64,000 bases of DNA from Azospirillum brasilense (lineage in GTDB: Bacteria > Pseudomonadota > Alphaproteobacteria > Azospirillales > Azospirillaceae): assembly GCF_022023855.1 (NCBI RefSeq), contig NZ_CP059451.1, positions 310,001 through 374,000 of the forward strand. The letters run 5' to 3'. The notes beneath the pieces were generated by a model. The model was not told the DNA's origin, made no database searches, and saw only the letters and a program-made list of their open reading frames with translations. Of the stretch, positions 16,211 through 25,694 are shown in pieces. How positions within the stretch are numbered: position 1 is the stretch's first letter; every line of letters begins with the position of its first letter. Position numbers and translations under genes: made by a program.

Positions 16211-17314
16211 ATGGTTGAACTCACTCACGGCGAAGAGGCCGGAGCGACGCCTGCCGCGCTCGGCGCGCGCAAGGCGCTGAAGCGCATGGCGCTCGCGCTG
16301 GCTCTTCTCGGCGGTGTCACCGCGGCCGGCAACGCCGGCTATCGCTACTGGACGGTCGGTCGGCATCTGGAAAGCACCGACGACGCCTATGTCAAAGCCG
16401 ATCACACGGTGATCGCGCCCAAGGTGTCCGGCTATATCGCCGAGGTTCTGGTGCAGGACAACGAGCGCGTCGTTGCCGGTCAGCCACTGGCGCGGATCGA
16501 CGACCGTGATTTCCGCGTTGCGTTGGATCAAGCCCAGGCCGACCTGGAGACGGCGGAGGCGGCGATCCGCAACCTGGACGCCCAGATCGTGCTGCAGCGG
16601 TCGCTGATCGAACAGGAGAAAGCCGATGTGGCGGCGAGCGAGGTCGCGCTGGTCTTCGCGCAGAAGGACAATGCACGCTACAGCAACCTGATGCAGACTG
16701 GCTACGGCACGACCCAGCGGGCGCAGCAGGCGGAGTCGACCCTGGGACAGGCGCAGGCCAAGCTGCGCGGCGACCGCGCCGCTCTGGTGGCCGCCGAGAA
16801 CAAGGTCGCGGTGCTGGTCACCGAGCAGGGCAAGGCGGAGGCACAGCGCGACCGAAGCCGCAGCGCGCTGGAACAGGCGCGGCTGAACCTGTCCTACACG
16901 GTCATTGCCGCCCCGATCTCCGGCACGGTCGGCGCCCGCTCGCTGCGGGTCGGCCAATATGTGCAGACAGGCACGCAGCTGATGGCCGTAGTGCCGCTGC
17001 AGGCGGTCTATGTCGTTGCGAATTTCAAGGAAACCCAGCTGACCCACGTCCATGCCGGGCAGCCGGTGGAGATCGCGGTGGACGGCTTCCCCGGCGTCGA
17101 GCTGAGGGGCCATGTGGACAGCCTGTCGCCAGCCAGCGGGCTGGAATTCGCCCTGCTGCCCCCGGACAATGCGACCGGCAACTTCACCAAGATCGTGCAG
17201 CGCATCCCCGTGAGGATCGTCCTGGATCCCGGTCCCCTGTCGGGCCTTCTGCGCCCCGGCATGTCGGTCGAGCCGACCATCGACACCCGCGAAACGGCGA
17301 CGCCCGCAAGCTGA
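16211..17314 (+). CDS. emrA: EmrA-like membrane fusion protein of a multidrug efflux pump
   Basis: HlyD-family periplasmic adaptor of 367 residues. One N-terminal transmembrane helix (about residues 20-38), then the signature ESTDDAYVKADHTVIAPKVSG, two long coiled-coil arms rich in Ala/Gln/Glu, the return biotinyl-lipoyl strand LSYTVIAAPISGTVG and a beta-barrel (VYVVANFKETQL). ATG 16211 has GAAAGGA eight bases upstream, preferred over the ATG at 16202. It is paired with the DHA2 transporter 28 bases downstream and exports toxic compounds with it and an outer-membrane channel. Confidence 0.9.
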   Translation: MVELTHGEEAGATPAALGARKALKRMALALALLGGVTAAGNAGYRYWTVGRHLESTDDAYVKADHTVIAPKVSGYIAEVLVQDNERVVAGQPLARIDDRDFRVALDQAQADLETAEAAIRNLDAQIVLQRSLIEQEKADVAASEVALVFAQKDNARYSNLMQTGYGTTQRAQQAESTLGQAQAKLRGDRAALVAAENKVAVLVTEQGKAEAQRDRSRSALEQARLNLSYTVIAAPISGTVGARSLRVGQYVQTGTQLMAVVPLQAVYVVANFKETQLTHVHAGQPVEIAVDGFPGVELRGHVDSLSPASGLEFALLPPDNATGNFTKIVQRIPVRIVLDPGPLSGLLRPGMSVEPTIDTRETATPAS

Positions 17315-17342
17315 GCACCCCTCTGGGCAAAGGACCAAGACC

Positions 17343-18917
17343 ATGTCCATTCCTGCCTCAGCCGGCCCGGCCGGCGCTGCCTCCACCCGCAACTGGCTCG
17401 CCGTGACCGGTTCGACGCTGGGCGCATTCATGGCGGTGCTCAACATCCAGATCGTCAATGCGTCACTCGCCGACATCCAGGGTGCGATCGGCGCCGGCAT
17501 CGACGACGGCGGCTGGATCTCCACCGCCTATCTGGTGGCCGAGATCGTTGTGATCCCCCTGAGCGGCTGGCTGGCCCAGGTCTTCTCCATCCGCCGCTAT
17601 CTGCTGGTTAACGCGGTGCTGTTTCTCGTCTTCTCCGTCCTCTGCGCCTTTGCCGCGAACCTGGAGCAGATGATCGTCCTGCGTGCCATCCAGGGTTTCA
17701 GCGGCGGCGTGCTGATCCCGATGGCCTTCACCATCATCATCACGCTTCTGCCCAAGGCGCAGCAGTCCACCGGGCTCGCCCTGTTCGCCCTGTCGGCGAC
17801 CTTCGCCCCGGCGATCGGGCCGACCATCGGCGGCTATCTGACGGAAAACTGGGGCTGGCAGTACATCTTCTACGTCAATCTGATCCCCGGCGCCGTGATG
17901 GTCGGCCTGCTGGCCTTCTCGCTGGACCCCGCGCCCATGAAGCTCCACCTGCTGAAGACCGGCGACTGGCCTGGGATCGTCACGATGGCGGTGGGGCTTG
18001 GCGCATTGCAGACCGTGCTGGAAGAAGGCAACAAGGAGGACTGGTTCGGTTCGCCCTTCATCCTGCGCCTGAGCGTCGTGGCGGCGGTCTCGCTGGGACT
18101 GTTCCTGTGGATCGAGCTGCGCAGCGCCCGGCCGCTGCTGAACCTGCGGCTGCTGGTGCGGCGCAACTTCGGCTTCGGCATCCTGGCGAACTTCATGCTG
18201 GGTGTGGCGCTCTATGGGTCCGTCTTCGTGCTGCCCGTCTACCTGTCGCGCATCCAGGGCTACAATGCGGAACAGATCGGTGGCGTGCTGGCCTGGACCG
18301 GGCTGCCGCAGCTTCTGCTGATCCCGCTGGTTCCGCGCCTGATGAAGCGGTTCGATGCGCGCCTGCTGATCGCCGTTGGCTTCTCGCTCTTCGCCGGCAG
18401 CGCCTTCATGAACATCGCCATGACCGCCTCCTACGCTGCCGACCAGCTGCTGGTGCCGAACATCATCCGTGCCATCGGGCAAGCGCTGGTCTTCGCGCCG
18501 CTGTCGGCGGTGGCGACCGCCGGGATCGAGAAGGAGAACGCAGGCTCCGCCTCCGGCCTGTTCAACATGATGCGGAACCTGGGAGGGGCCGTGGGCATCG
18601 CCCTGCTGCAGACCTTCCTGACGAAACGCGAGCAGTTCCACTCCAACATCCTGTCGCACGCGGTGTCGCTGTTCGAGCCGGCGACCGTCGCCCGCATCGA
18701 GCAACTGACGCGGTACTTCCAGTCGCACGGCATCACCGACCCGCTCGACGCCGGGCGGCGCGCCTATGTCGCCATCGGCGCGGTGGTGCGCAAGCAGGCC
18801 TACGTCATGGCGTTCGGCGATGCCTTTTGCCTGCTTGGTGCCGCCCTGCTCGTCGCCCTGCTCGCGACCCTGCTGCTGAAGAAGCCCGACCATCTGAGCG
18901 GGGGCGGCGCCCATTGA
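17343..18917 (+). CDS. emrB: EmrB/QacA-type (DHA2) MFS multidrug transporter
   Basis: Drug:H+ antiporter of 524 residues with about 14 predicted membrane helices. DHA2 features: an N-terminal ...LGAFMAVLNIQIVNASLADIQGAIGA, helix 2 loop GWLAQVFSIRRYLLVN, and motif C-like ALSATFAPAIGPTIGGYLTENWGWQYIFYVNLIPG. Partner of the EmrA-like protein just upstream; together they form a tripartite pump through the envelope. Controlled presumably by the divergent LysR. Substrate unknown. Confidence 0.93.
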   Translation: MSIPASAGPAGAASTRNWLAVTGSTLGAFMAVLNIQIVNASLADIQGAIGAGIDDGGWISTAYLVAEIVVIPLSGWLAQVFSIRRYLLVNAVLFLVFSVLCAFAANLEQMIVLRAIQGFSGGVLIPMAFTIIITLLPKAQQSTGLALFALSATFAPAIGPTIGGYLTENWGWQYIFYVNLIPGAVMVGLLAFSLDPAPMKLHLLKTGDWPGIVTMAVGLGALQTVLEEGNKEDWFGSPFILRLSVVAAVSLGLFLWIELRSARPLLNLRLLVRRNFGFGILANFMLGVALYGSVFVLPVYLSRIQGYNAEQIGGVLAWTGLPQLLLIPLVPRLMKRFDARLLIAVGFSLFAGSAFMNIAMTASYAADQLLVPNIIRAIGQALVFAPLSAVATAGIEKENAGSASGLFNMMRNLGGAVGIALLQTFLTKREQFHSNILSHAVSLFEPATVARIEQLTRYFQSHGITDPLDAGRRAYVAIGAVVRKQAYVMAFGDAFCLLGAALLVALLATLLLKKPDHLSGGGAH

Positions 18918-18952
18918 ACGGCGGCTCTTGCCCGACAATCCGGAGGGATGTC

Positions 18953-20197
18953 ATGAGACACCTATCCAGCCGATCGGCGACCACCCATCCCTGGCCTGCC
19001 GGCAGCGGGGAACGCCACCGGCTCCACGGTTCCGCACGGATCCTGGACATCGTGGAATGGCTGGCGGGCGATGATTGCCATGCCATGGACGAAGCGGCGT
19101 TCATCGCCGGGCTGGGACGGCGGCTGCGGTCGGTTGGACTGCCCATCGACCGGCTGACGCTCCACTTGCGCACACTCCATCCGGAGATTCTCGGTCGCAC
19201 CATCGCCTGGGCTCCGAACGAACCGGTGGAAATTCACGACCGGGAGCATGGCATGGAGGTGTCGGCCGGATTCCTCGGCAGCCCGGTGCGGCGGGTGATG
19301 GACAGCGGCGAGACGCTTCTGGTGCGGCCGACCGATCCGACGAATTCGCCCTGGCCGCTGATGGACGTCTTTGCCGGGCGCGGCCTTGCCGAACTGCTGA
19401 TCGTGCCGCTCAACACCGCCGATGGACCGGTCAGCGCCGCCGCCTTCGGCACGGTGAGGACGCGCGGCTTCTCCGTCGGCGAACGCGCCGCGCTGGACCG
19501 GATTCTGCCGGCGCTGCGCAACAGCTGTGAACTGCGAACCCTGCGGCAGGTGGAGTTGACACTGCTCGACACATTCGTCGGCCCGGGAACAGCCCGGCGC
19601 ATCCTGGCCGGCCATATCCGGCGCGGCCAGATGGAGACGCTGCGCACGGCGTTGATGCTGTGCGATATGCGCGGCTTTACGAGCCTGTCGAACCGTTTGC
19701 CGGGTGCCCGCGTGCTGGAACTGCTGGATCTCTATTTCGATCAGGTGCTGCCGGCCATCGCGAGCGCCAGCGGCGAGGTCCTGAAGTTCATGGGAGATGC
19801 CGTCCTGGCCTTCTTCCCTGGCAACCCGCCGGAAGCGGCCTGCGCGGCGGCGCTGCACGCGGCCGAGGAGGTCTGCGCCCGCCTCACCGCCTTGGCCGTG
19901 GCCGATCCGCCGCTGGCTGCGACCATCGCCTTGCATTATGGGGAGGTGAGCTACGGCAACATTGGATCGGGACGGAGGCTGGACTTCACCGTGATCGGAC
20001 CCGATGTGAATCTGGTCAGCCGCATCCAGGCCGTGGGTAGCCGCACCGACCATCCGCTGCTGATGTCCAGGCGCTTTGCCGAATTGCTGCCGCCTGATCA
20101 CACTACACCTGCCGGAACCTACAGCTTGAAAGGATTTGCCGAACCGGTCGACCTCTATGAACGGATCGGCAGTCCATCCGACCGACAACCCTCATGA
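18953..20197 (+). CDS. Class III adenylate/guanylate cyclase with N-terminal sensory-type domain
   Basis: Protein of 414 residues making cAMP (or cGMP). The C-terminal catalytic domain (about 230-405) shows both metal aspartates (LCDMRGFTSLSN and KFMGDAVLAFFP), the purine-specifying lysine in GEVLKFMGD and the transition-state segment DFTVIGPDVNLVSRIQ. The N-terminal half resembles a GAF-like sensor of the bacterial CyaA family (hydrophobic AELLIVPLNTADGPVSAAAFG). No membrane segment. Start ATG 18953 follows GGAGGGATGTC. It lies 35 bases after emrB. The substituted stop region abuts a deleted nsrR copy. Confidence 0.88.
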   Translation: MRHLSSRSATTHPWPAGSGERHRLHGSARILDIVEWLAGDDCHAMDEAAFIAGLGRRLRSVGLPIDRLTLHLRTLHPEILGRTIAWAPNEPVEIHDREHGMEVSAGFLGSPVRRVMDSGETLLVRPTDPTNSPWPLMDVFAGRGLAELLIVPLNTADGPVSAAAFGTVRTRGFSVGERAALDRILPALRNSCELRTLRQVELTLLDTFVGPGTARRILAGHIRRGQMETLRTALMLCDMRGFTSLSNRLPGARVLELLDLYFDQVLPAIASASGEVLKFMGDAVLAFFPGNPPEAACAAALHAAEEVCARLTALAVADPPLAATIALHYGEVSYGNIGSGRRLDFTVIGPDVNLVSRIQAVGSRTDHPLLMSRRFAELLPPDHTTPAGTYSLKGFAEPVDLYERIGSPSDRQPS

Positions 20198-20440
20198 GGC
20201 CTATACGGATTACGCGCTGCGCATGCTCATGTATCTGGCCGGGCGGCAGGACGGAATGCCGACCATCAGCGAGATCGCGCAGGTGTACGGCATCTCGAAG
20301 AACCACCTGATGCAGCATGGCGTCGATGCTCGGCCTTCCGCAGCCTCCCGTTTTCCATACCGCCGGACGGGAGAGAGAGGCTCGTGACCGGAACGGTTCG
20401 TTGAAGTGGCTTCAAACTCGTCCATGGCATCGACAAAAAC
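20198..20440 (+). pseudogene. nsrR remnant with 5' truncation and internal deletion
   Basis: Bases from about 20204 encode YTDYALRMLMYLAGRQDG and TISEIAQVYGISKNHLM, nearly identical to the intact NsrR-like gene at 29723. At about 20312 the sequence jumps to CAGCATGGCGTCGATGCTCG, the counterpart of 30135 onward, in another frame, so roughly 280 bases encoding the cysteine cluster are missing. The start codon region is also absent. The sequence after it (to about 20440) still resembles the nsrR-hmp 3' junction. Non-functional relic of a duplication. Confidence 0.85.
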
Positions 20441-20476
20441 GTCACAAGGAGCCCGGGCGGAGGAAGGTGGGAGACA

Positions 20477-21394
20477 TCACACCTGACCAGGCTGGGGCGT
20501 CCCGTTGGCGGCGAGCTTGGCGATTTGAGCAGCCGCGAAGTCGATGAACAGTCGGACGCGCAGGGGAAGGTGGCGCGCGAAGGCGTGAAGCGCCTGAACC
20601 GGCACGGCGGGCAGTGGCGCCTCCGGCAGCACCACCTGCAGCTTTCCCGTCTCCAGCCCATCCTGCACCGCGACGCGCATGACCTGTGCGATGCCCACCC
20701 CCGCCAGTGCCGCGCCGCGGAGGCCCGCGCCGCTGTCGGTATCGAGCACGCTCTCTGGCAGGAAGGAGCTTCCGTCGGCGAAGGTGATCGGAAAGGCGCG
20801 GCCGGCGACCGTGTAGCGGACATGAGTGTGTGTGCGGAGCGCCGCGACGGTTCGCGGGACGCCGCGTGCCGCCAGATAGGCTGGAGAGGCAACGAGGACC
20901 ATCGGAAGCGCCCCCAACCGCCGCGAGGTCAATTCGGTATCGGCAAGGAGGCCGGCGCGCAATGCGACGTCATAGCCTTCGCGGATCAGGTCGACATGCC
21001 GGTCCGTCAGACTGACGTCGATCTTCAACCCAGGATTTCGCCCGAGTACCTCGCGTGCCAGCGGCTCCATCAAAGCCGCGCCGAGATCGGCAGGCATCGT
21101 CACGCGCAGCAGTCCCTGAGCGGTGCGTCCAGGCTGGAGAATGTCCCCAGCGTCTTCGATGGCACGCAGGAGCGGTGCAACTCGTTCCGCGTAGGCGACA
21201 GCCTCGGCGGTCAGTGCGAGGTTGCGGGTGGAGCGATGGAACAGCCGCACGCCGAACTGCCGCTCCAGTCTGGCAACACTCTTCGAAATGGCCGACGGAG
21301 TGGTGCCGAGCCGGCGGGCGGCACCGGTGAAGGATCCGGTTTCCGCTGTGCGCAGGAAGGCCAGCAAGTCGTGGGTGCGGTCGGGAACGGGCAT
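20477..21394 (-). CDS. LysR-family transcriptional regulator
   Basis: LTTR of 305 residues from ATG 21394. HTH: LLAFLRTAETGSFTGAARRLGTTPSAISKSVARLERQFGVRLFHRSTRNLALTAEA, typical of the subfamily next to reductase genes; then effector domain (GLLRVTMPADLGAALMEPL). It is divergent from the SDR gene at 21492 with 97 bases between, suggesting it controls that gene. Effector unknown. Confidence 0.9.
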   Translation of the reverse strand: MPVPDRTHDLLAFLRTAETGSFTGAARRLGTTPSAISKSVARLERQFGVRLFHRSTRNLALTAEAVAYAERVAPLLRAIEDAGDILQPGRTAQGLLRVTMPADLGAALMEPLAREVLGRNPGLKIDVSLTDRHVDLIREGYDVALRAGLLADTELTSRRLGALPMVLVASPAYLAARGVPRTVAALRTHTHVRYTVAGRAFPITFADGSSFLPESVLDTDSGAGLRGAALAGVGIAQVMRVAVQDGLETGKLQVVLPEAPLPAVPVQALHAFARHLPLRVRLFIDFAAAQIAKLAANGTPQPGQV

Positions 21395-21491
21395 TCGGGA
21401 CGATCCGGAACAGGTGCTTGTCCGCACACCAGGCTAATTCCAACCGGCCGCGGCGACCAGATACCCGGTGTTCTTCATGATGGAGAGTACC

Positions 21492-22241
21492 ATGGGTAAG
21501 CTTGCGGGAAAAATCGCCGTCGTCACCGGCGGTAACAGCGGCATCGGCCTTGCCGCAGCCACGATGTTCGTGGCTGAAGGAGCCAGAGTCGTGATTACCG
21601 GCCGCCGTAGGGAGGCTGTGGAACAGGCCGCCGCAACGCTCGGGCAGGACGCGGTCGGGCTGGTCGGCGACGTGGCCGACCTCGCCGCGCATGACCGGCT
21701 GGTCTCGGTGGTGCGGGAAAAGTTCGGCGCGATCGACATCTACATGGCCAACGCCGGCGTCAACATCATCGCACCTTCGGCGGTGGTGACGGAAGCGGAC
21801 TATGATGCCCAGTTCGCCACCAACACACGCGGCGTGTTCTTCGGGGTCACCAAGGCGCTTCCTCTGATGCGCGACGGTGGAGCCATCATCCTGACCGGCT
21901 CGATCGCGAGCGGGAAGGCGCTGGACGGGCATGCGGTCTATGCCGGCAGCAAGGCGGCGCTGGGCGCCTTCGCGCGGAGTTGGGCGCTCGAACTCCGCAA
22001 CCGGCGCATCCGTGTCAATGTGCTGAGCCCCGGTCCCGTGGACACGCCGATTCTGGACAAGCTCGGCATACAGCCGGACGACCGGCCATCCTTCGAGCAG
22101 GATCTGGCGCGGTCGATCCCGCTTGGCCGCCTTGGGTGTCCTGAGGAACTGGCGCATGCCGCCCTGTTCCTCGCCAGCGACGACGGCGGCTTCGTGAACG
22201 GCATCGACTTGCGCGTCGACGGCGGGATGACGCTGCTTTAG
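21492..22241 (+). CDS. Short-chain dehydrogenase/reductase (classical SDR)
   Basis: Classical SDR of 249 residues, cytoplasmic, NAD(P)-dependent. Motifs: TGGNSGIGLA (cofactor), NAGVN, active-site serine in ILTGSIAS, and YAGSKAALGAF (YxxxK), then LSPGPVDTP. ATG 21492 chosen with GGAGAGTACC upstream; an in-frame ATG at 21480 is possible. Divergent from a LysR gene. Substrate unknown; such enzymes next to this LysR subfamily are common in stress loci. Confidence 0.9.
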   Translation: MGKLAGKIAVVTGGNSGIGLAAATMFVAEGARVVITGRRREAVEQAAATLGQDAVGLVGDVADLAAHDRLVSVVREKFGAIDIYMANAGVNIIAPSAVVTEADYDAQFATNTRGVFFGVTKALPLMRDGGAIILTGSIASGKALDGHAVYAGSKAALGAFARSWALELRNRRIRVNVLSPGPVDTPILDKLGIQPDDRPSFEQDLARSIPLGRLGCPEELAHAALFLASDDGGFVNGIDLRVDGGMTLL

Positions 22242-22421
22242 GACCGGCTACCACATGGGCTCGTGTGAGGCGGTGGTGTGCCCCCCGGACGTGTGGTCAG
22301 ATCCCTGGCGGAGTGTTCCCCGGCCGGACAGGTCGGGGTTGCATCGGCCGGACCCCGCCTCCGGTGACACGGAGAGCATCAATGAGCGGCGTCCGGCAGC
22401 GGGTGGCAGGCCGTACAGAGC

Positions 22422-23255
22422 CTACAGCCTGGGAGCGACCCGCGCGCGCATGAAGGCGAGATACTCGGCTTCCGAGGTTTCTCGGCGGGCGGCGACCAGC
22501 GGCTTTATGTCCTCGGTCGCCACGTAGCGGAGCTGGTCCGTGCCGTCCGTGGCGGCGGTGTGGATCACCTCCGCCACCTCCTCGCTGGTGGCGGCGCCGC
22601 GGGAGGCGCGAAGGCCGGCGAACACCGCGTTGGCCGCAGTGACGAAGGGCTCATAGTCGGGCAGGGTCTTGCCGACGGACGCCTCCTGGCCGCTACGCTG
22701 CCCGAAGTTGGTGCTGGTCACGCCACCGGGCTCGACGATCTTCACGGAAATGCCGATGCCCGACAACTCGTAGGACAGTGATTCGGAGAATCCTTCCAGG
22801 GCGAACTTGGACGCACAGTAGAGTGAAATCATCGGCAGCGCGAAGACCCCGGCGCCGGAGCCGACATTGACGATTACCCCCGATCGGTTGGCGCGGAAAT
22901 GGGGAAGCACGGCGCGGGTCACGTCCATCATGCCGAAGACGTTGACCTCGAACTGTTCCAGAACCTTCTCGCGCGGTGTGGATTCGAACACGCCGAACAG
23001 GCCGAAACCGGCGTTGTTCACAAGCACGTCGATCCGGCCGAAGCGGTCGATGGCCGCCGCGACCGCCGCCTCGATGCTCGCCGGATCCTGGACGTCCAGC
23101 CGCGTGACCAGGACACGGTCCAGCGCGGCGAATTCGGCGCCGGCCCCCGGCGAGCGCATGGTGGCGACGACGTTCCAGCCGCGGGCGGCGAACAGACGGG
23201 CAGTTGCTTCGCCGAAGCCGCTCGAACAGCCGGTGATGAGCACGGTGCGGGTCAT
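22422..23255 (-). CDS. Short-chain dehydrogenase/reductase (classical SDR)
   Basis: SDR of 277 residues. Motifs: TGCSSGFGEATA, NNAGFGLFG, VGSGAGVF around the catalytic serine region, YCASKFALEGFSESL and VEPGGVTSTNFG. The longer C-terminus and the FGxFE segment resemble 17-beta-HSD-like SDRs annotated as oxidoreductases. Stop at 22422 leaves a gene-free gap of 180 bases to the forward SDR. Begins a minus-strand run that continues with cupin, NmrA reductase and hydrolase genes further upstream. Substrate unknown. Confidence 0.9.
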   Translation of the reverse strand: MTRTVLITGCSSGFGEATARLFAARGWNVVATMRSPGAGAEFAALDRVLVTRLDVQDPASIEAAVAAAIDRFGRIDVLVNNAGFGLFGVFESTPREKVLEQFEVNVFGMMDVTRAVLPHFRANRSGVIVNVGSGAGVFALPMISLYCASKFALEGFSESLSYELSGIGISVKIVEPGGVTSTNFGQRSGQEASVGKTLPDYEPFVTAANAVFAGLRASRGAATSEEVAEVIHTAATDGTDQLRYVATEDIKPLVAARRETSEAEYLAFMRARVAPRL

Positions 23256-23342
23256 GGGGGCCTTCCTTGTCGGGAGCGTTCGTTGCGAGGTCGCTCCATT
23301 GGTTGCGATAAGCCAGCCGTTCTTCGCGGCCGGGAGGGGGCA

Positions 23343-23789
23343 TCACTGTCGGTCGGGAGTCGTCAACTCCGTCTCCGCCGTGTCGACCACGAAGACCGCA
23401 AGGAGCTTGGCCGGCTGGCTGTCGCTGGCGTTGGCGCTGACGTTGTGGTGGTCGCCCGGCAGCTCGGTGAAATTCTCTCCGGCCTGGAAGGTCCTGACCG
23501 GGCCGCCGTTGATCTGGCTGCGCACCGCCCCCTCCAGCACGGTGGCGTAGATGAGCGCCGATTTCGCGTGGGTATGTGACGGCGAGTAGCCGCCCGGGCC
23601 GTATTCGACCAGCACGCCCCGGATGCTTTTGCCGGGAACATCCGGCAGCGCGTGCTCGTAGACCTGCGTGACCTTGGCGTTCCGGCTTCCCGGCAGGTCG
23701 GCCAGGGCGATGGACGGCGGCAGTGCGGCGAGGGCCAGGGCCGCGGTGGAGAGCAGGACGCGCGTCAGCGCGCCGGCATGGCGAGTCAT
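23343..23789 (-). CDS. Secreted cupin-domain protein (copy 2)
   Basis: Cupin of 148 residues with a signal peptide (LLSTAALALAALPPSIALA). The mature part closely repeats copy 1: YEHALPDVPGKSIRGVLVEY, SPSHTHAKSALIYATVLEG and ENFTELPGDHHNVSAN, with the same histidines. ATG 23789 is 28 bases after the stop of the NmrA-like gene, so the two are co-transcribed. Function unknown; the pairing with the reductase is conserved with copy 1, which suggests a shared task. Confidence 0.83.
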   Translation of the reverse strand: MTRHAGALTRVLLSTAALALAALPPSIALADLPGSRNAKVTQVYEHALPDVPGKSIRGVLVEYGPGGYSPSHTHAKSALIYATVLEGAVRSQINGGPVRTFQAGENFTELPGDHHNVSANASDSQPAKLLAVFVVDTAETELTTPDRQ

Positions 23790-23817
23790 GGGAATTCTCC
23801 GGATGGGTGGTGCAGGA

Positions 23818-24570
23818 TCAGCGGCGCGGTGCCCGGCGGAGCCAGGCGTCCAGGCCGATGCGGCCGAGGCGGGCCTCGCCGGTCGGCACCAGGGATAGTT
23901 CCTCGACACGGCCGCCGAAGTAACGGGCCTCCGGGTCGCCGACCACCCCGCGGTCGTCGCCGACCGCCGCCATGTAGCGGCCGACGATCGCCGGGAACGG
24001 CGCGCGGTCCGGGCCGGCGATGTCGATGACGCCGTTGCGCGGCGCGCCGAGCGCCGTCTCGGCCAGGATGGCCGCCACATCGTCGGCGGCGATCGGTTGG
24101 AAGAGACCGGTGGCCAGCCGCACCGTGTCGCCGTCTGCGTGGGTGGCGGCGATGGCCCCAAGGAACTCCATGAACTGGGTGGCCCGGACGATGGAGTGGG
24201 GAATGCCGGAGGCGGCGACCAGCCGTTCCTGCTCCGCCTTGGCCCGGAAATAGCCGTTGTCGGGCATCCGGTCGGTGTTGACGATGGACAGGACGACATG
24301 GTGCCCGATACCAGCGGCGGCTTCCGCCGCGAGCAGGTTGCGGCCGGACGTCTGGAAGAAGTCCATCACCGCCCGATCCTCGAAGGAGGGCGCGTTGGCA
24401 ACGTCGATCACCACCGCGGCGCCGGCGAGGGCGTCGGCAAGGCCGGCGCCGGTGAGGGTGTCGACCCCCGTGCTGGGCGACGCGGCGACCACCGCATGGC
24501 CGTGGTCGCGCAGGAGGGCGGCGAGCTTGGAACCGATCAGACCGGTTCCGCCGATGACGACGATCTTCAT
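23818..24570 (-). CDS. NmrA/SDR-type NAD(P)-binding protein (module copy 2)
   Basis: Protein of 250 residues, same length and order as the copy at 14111. Starts MKIVVIGGTGLIGSKLAALL; contains HHVVLSIVNTDRMPDNGYF and RAKAEQERLVAASGIPHSIV, and the C-terminal RYFGGRVEELSLVPTGEARL. ATG 24570 follows the stop of the hydrolase gene by 29 bases. Likely an NAD(P)H-using reductase of unknown substrate; together with cupin copy 2 and the hydrolase it forms a three-gene minus-strand operon. Confidence 0.87.
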   Translation of the reverse strand: MKIVVIGGTGLIGSKLAALLRDHGHAVVAASPSTGVDTLTGAGLADALAGAAVVIDVANAPSFEDRAVMDFFQTSGRNLLAAEAAAGIGHHVVLSIVNTDRMPDNGYFRAKAEQERLVAASGIPHSIVRATQFMEFLGAIAATHADGDTVRLATGLFQPIAADDVAAILAETALGAPRNGVIDIAGPDRAPFPAIVGRYMAAVGDDRGVVGDPEARYFGGRVEELSLVPTGEARLGRIGLDAWLRRAPRR

Positions 24571-24599
24571 GGGATGCACCTCGGATCGGGGGCCGGGCG

Positions 24600-25607
24600 T
24601 CAGCCGGCGATGAAGGACAGGAGATCGGGGTTCACCACGTCGGCGTGGGTCGTGCACATCCCGTGCGGGAGGCGCTCGTAGACCTTGAGGGTGCCGGCCT
24701 TGAGCAGCTTGACCGACAGCAGCGCGGAATCGGCGATGGGCACGATCTGGTCGTCGTCGCCGTGCATGACCAGCGTCGGCACGTCGATAGCCTTGAGGTC
24801 TTCGGTGAAGTCGGTCTCCGAGAAGGCCTTGACCCCGTCATACTGGGCCTTGGCGCCCCCCATCATGGCCTGCCGCCACCAGTTTTGGATAACGCCCTGC
24901 GATACCGCCGCACCGGGCCGGTTGAAGCCGTAGAAGGGGCCGCTCGGGATGTCGAGGTAGAACTGCGCCCGGTTCGCGGCGAGCTGGCGGCGGAAATCGT
25001 CGAACACCGCGATCGGCAGGCCTCCGGGGTTGGCCGCGGTCTTCACCATGATGGGGGGCACCGCCCCGATGAGGACGAGCTTGGCGACGCGCCCCCGGCC
25101 ATGGCGGGCGACGTAGCGGGTGGCTTCGCCGCCGCCGGTGGAATGGCCGATGTGGATGGCGTCGCGCAGGTCGAGATGCTCCACCACCGCCGCGGCATCG
25201 GCCGCATAATGGTCCATGTCGTGACCCTCGCCGACCTGCGCGGAACGCCCATGGCCGCGGCGGTCGTGGGCGATCACGCGATAGCCCTTGTCCGCGAAGA
25301 ACAGCATCTGGCTGTCCCAGTCGTCCGCGCTGAGCGGCCAGCCGTGGTGGAAGACGACGGGCTGCCCGCTGCGGGGACCCCAGTCCTTGTAGAAGATCGA
25401 AACGCCGTCCTTGGTGGTGATGGTGCTCATGGTTGGACTCCGGTCGAGGGGGGAGGAGGGCGTCGGCCCCGGCGCGGTCTGAGCGGCCGCAGGTGGGATG
25501 GGCAGCACCGCCAGCAGGGCGGTACCCGCTCCAAAGCCCAGGAGCTTGCGGCGGACCGGGTCCGCCGGGTCTGGAAGGGGCGGTTCGGCACGAGGCGGGT
25601 TGGTCAT
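24600..25607 (-). CDS. Exported alpha/beta hydrolase (non-haem chloroperoxidase/esterase-like)
   Basis: Alpha/beta-hydrolase of 335 residues. A twin-arginine-type leader precedes the enzyme: RRKLLGFGAGTALLAVLP followed by PPAAAQ, so export by Tat is probable. The enzyme portion begins around MSTITTKDGVSIFYKDWG. Oxyanion HHGWPLSADDWD, nucleophile serine in GHSTGGGEA, acid in HGDDDQIVP and histidine in LPHGMC give a full triad. It matches the cofactor-free chloroperoxidase/esterase family. First gene of the operon with NmrA copy 2 and cupin copy 2, divergent from the AraC gene at 25695. An internal ATG could give an unexported form. Confidence 0.87.
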   Translation of the reverse strand: MTNPPRAEPPLPDPADPVRRKLLGFGAGTALLAVLPIPPAAAQTAPGPTPSSPLDRSPTMSTITTKDGVSIFYKDWGPRSGQPVVFHHGWPLSADDWDSQMLFFADKGYRVIAHDRRGHGRSAQVGEGHDMDHYAADAAAVVEHLDLRDAIHIGHSTGGGEATRYVARHGRGRVAKLVLIGAVPPIMVKTAANPGGLPIAVFDDFRRQLAANRAQFYLDIPSGPFYGFNRPGAAVSQGVIQNWWRQAMMGGAKAQYDGVKAFSETDFTEDLKAIDVPTLVMHGDDDQIVPIADSALLSVKLLKAGTLKVYERLPHGMCTTHADVVNPDLLSFIAG

Positions 25608-25694
25608 GGGACGCTCCGTTGAACGCTGGAGGTTGACCGCAGGCTATCGCGCGTCGATGATGTCTCAAAGGACGTCATTCCCGGGATTTCGGAC

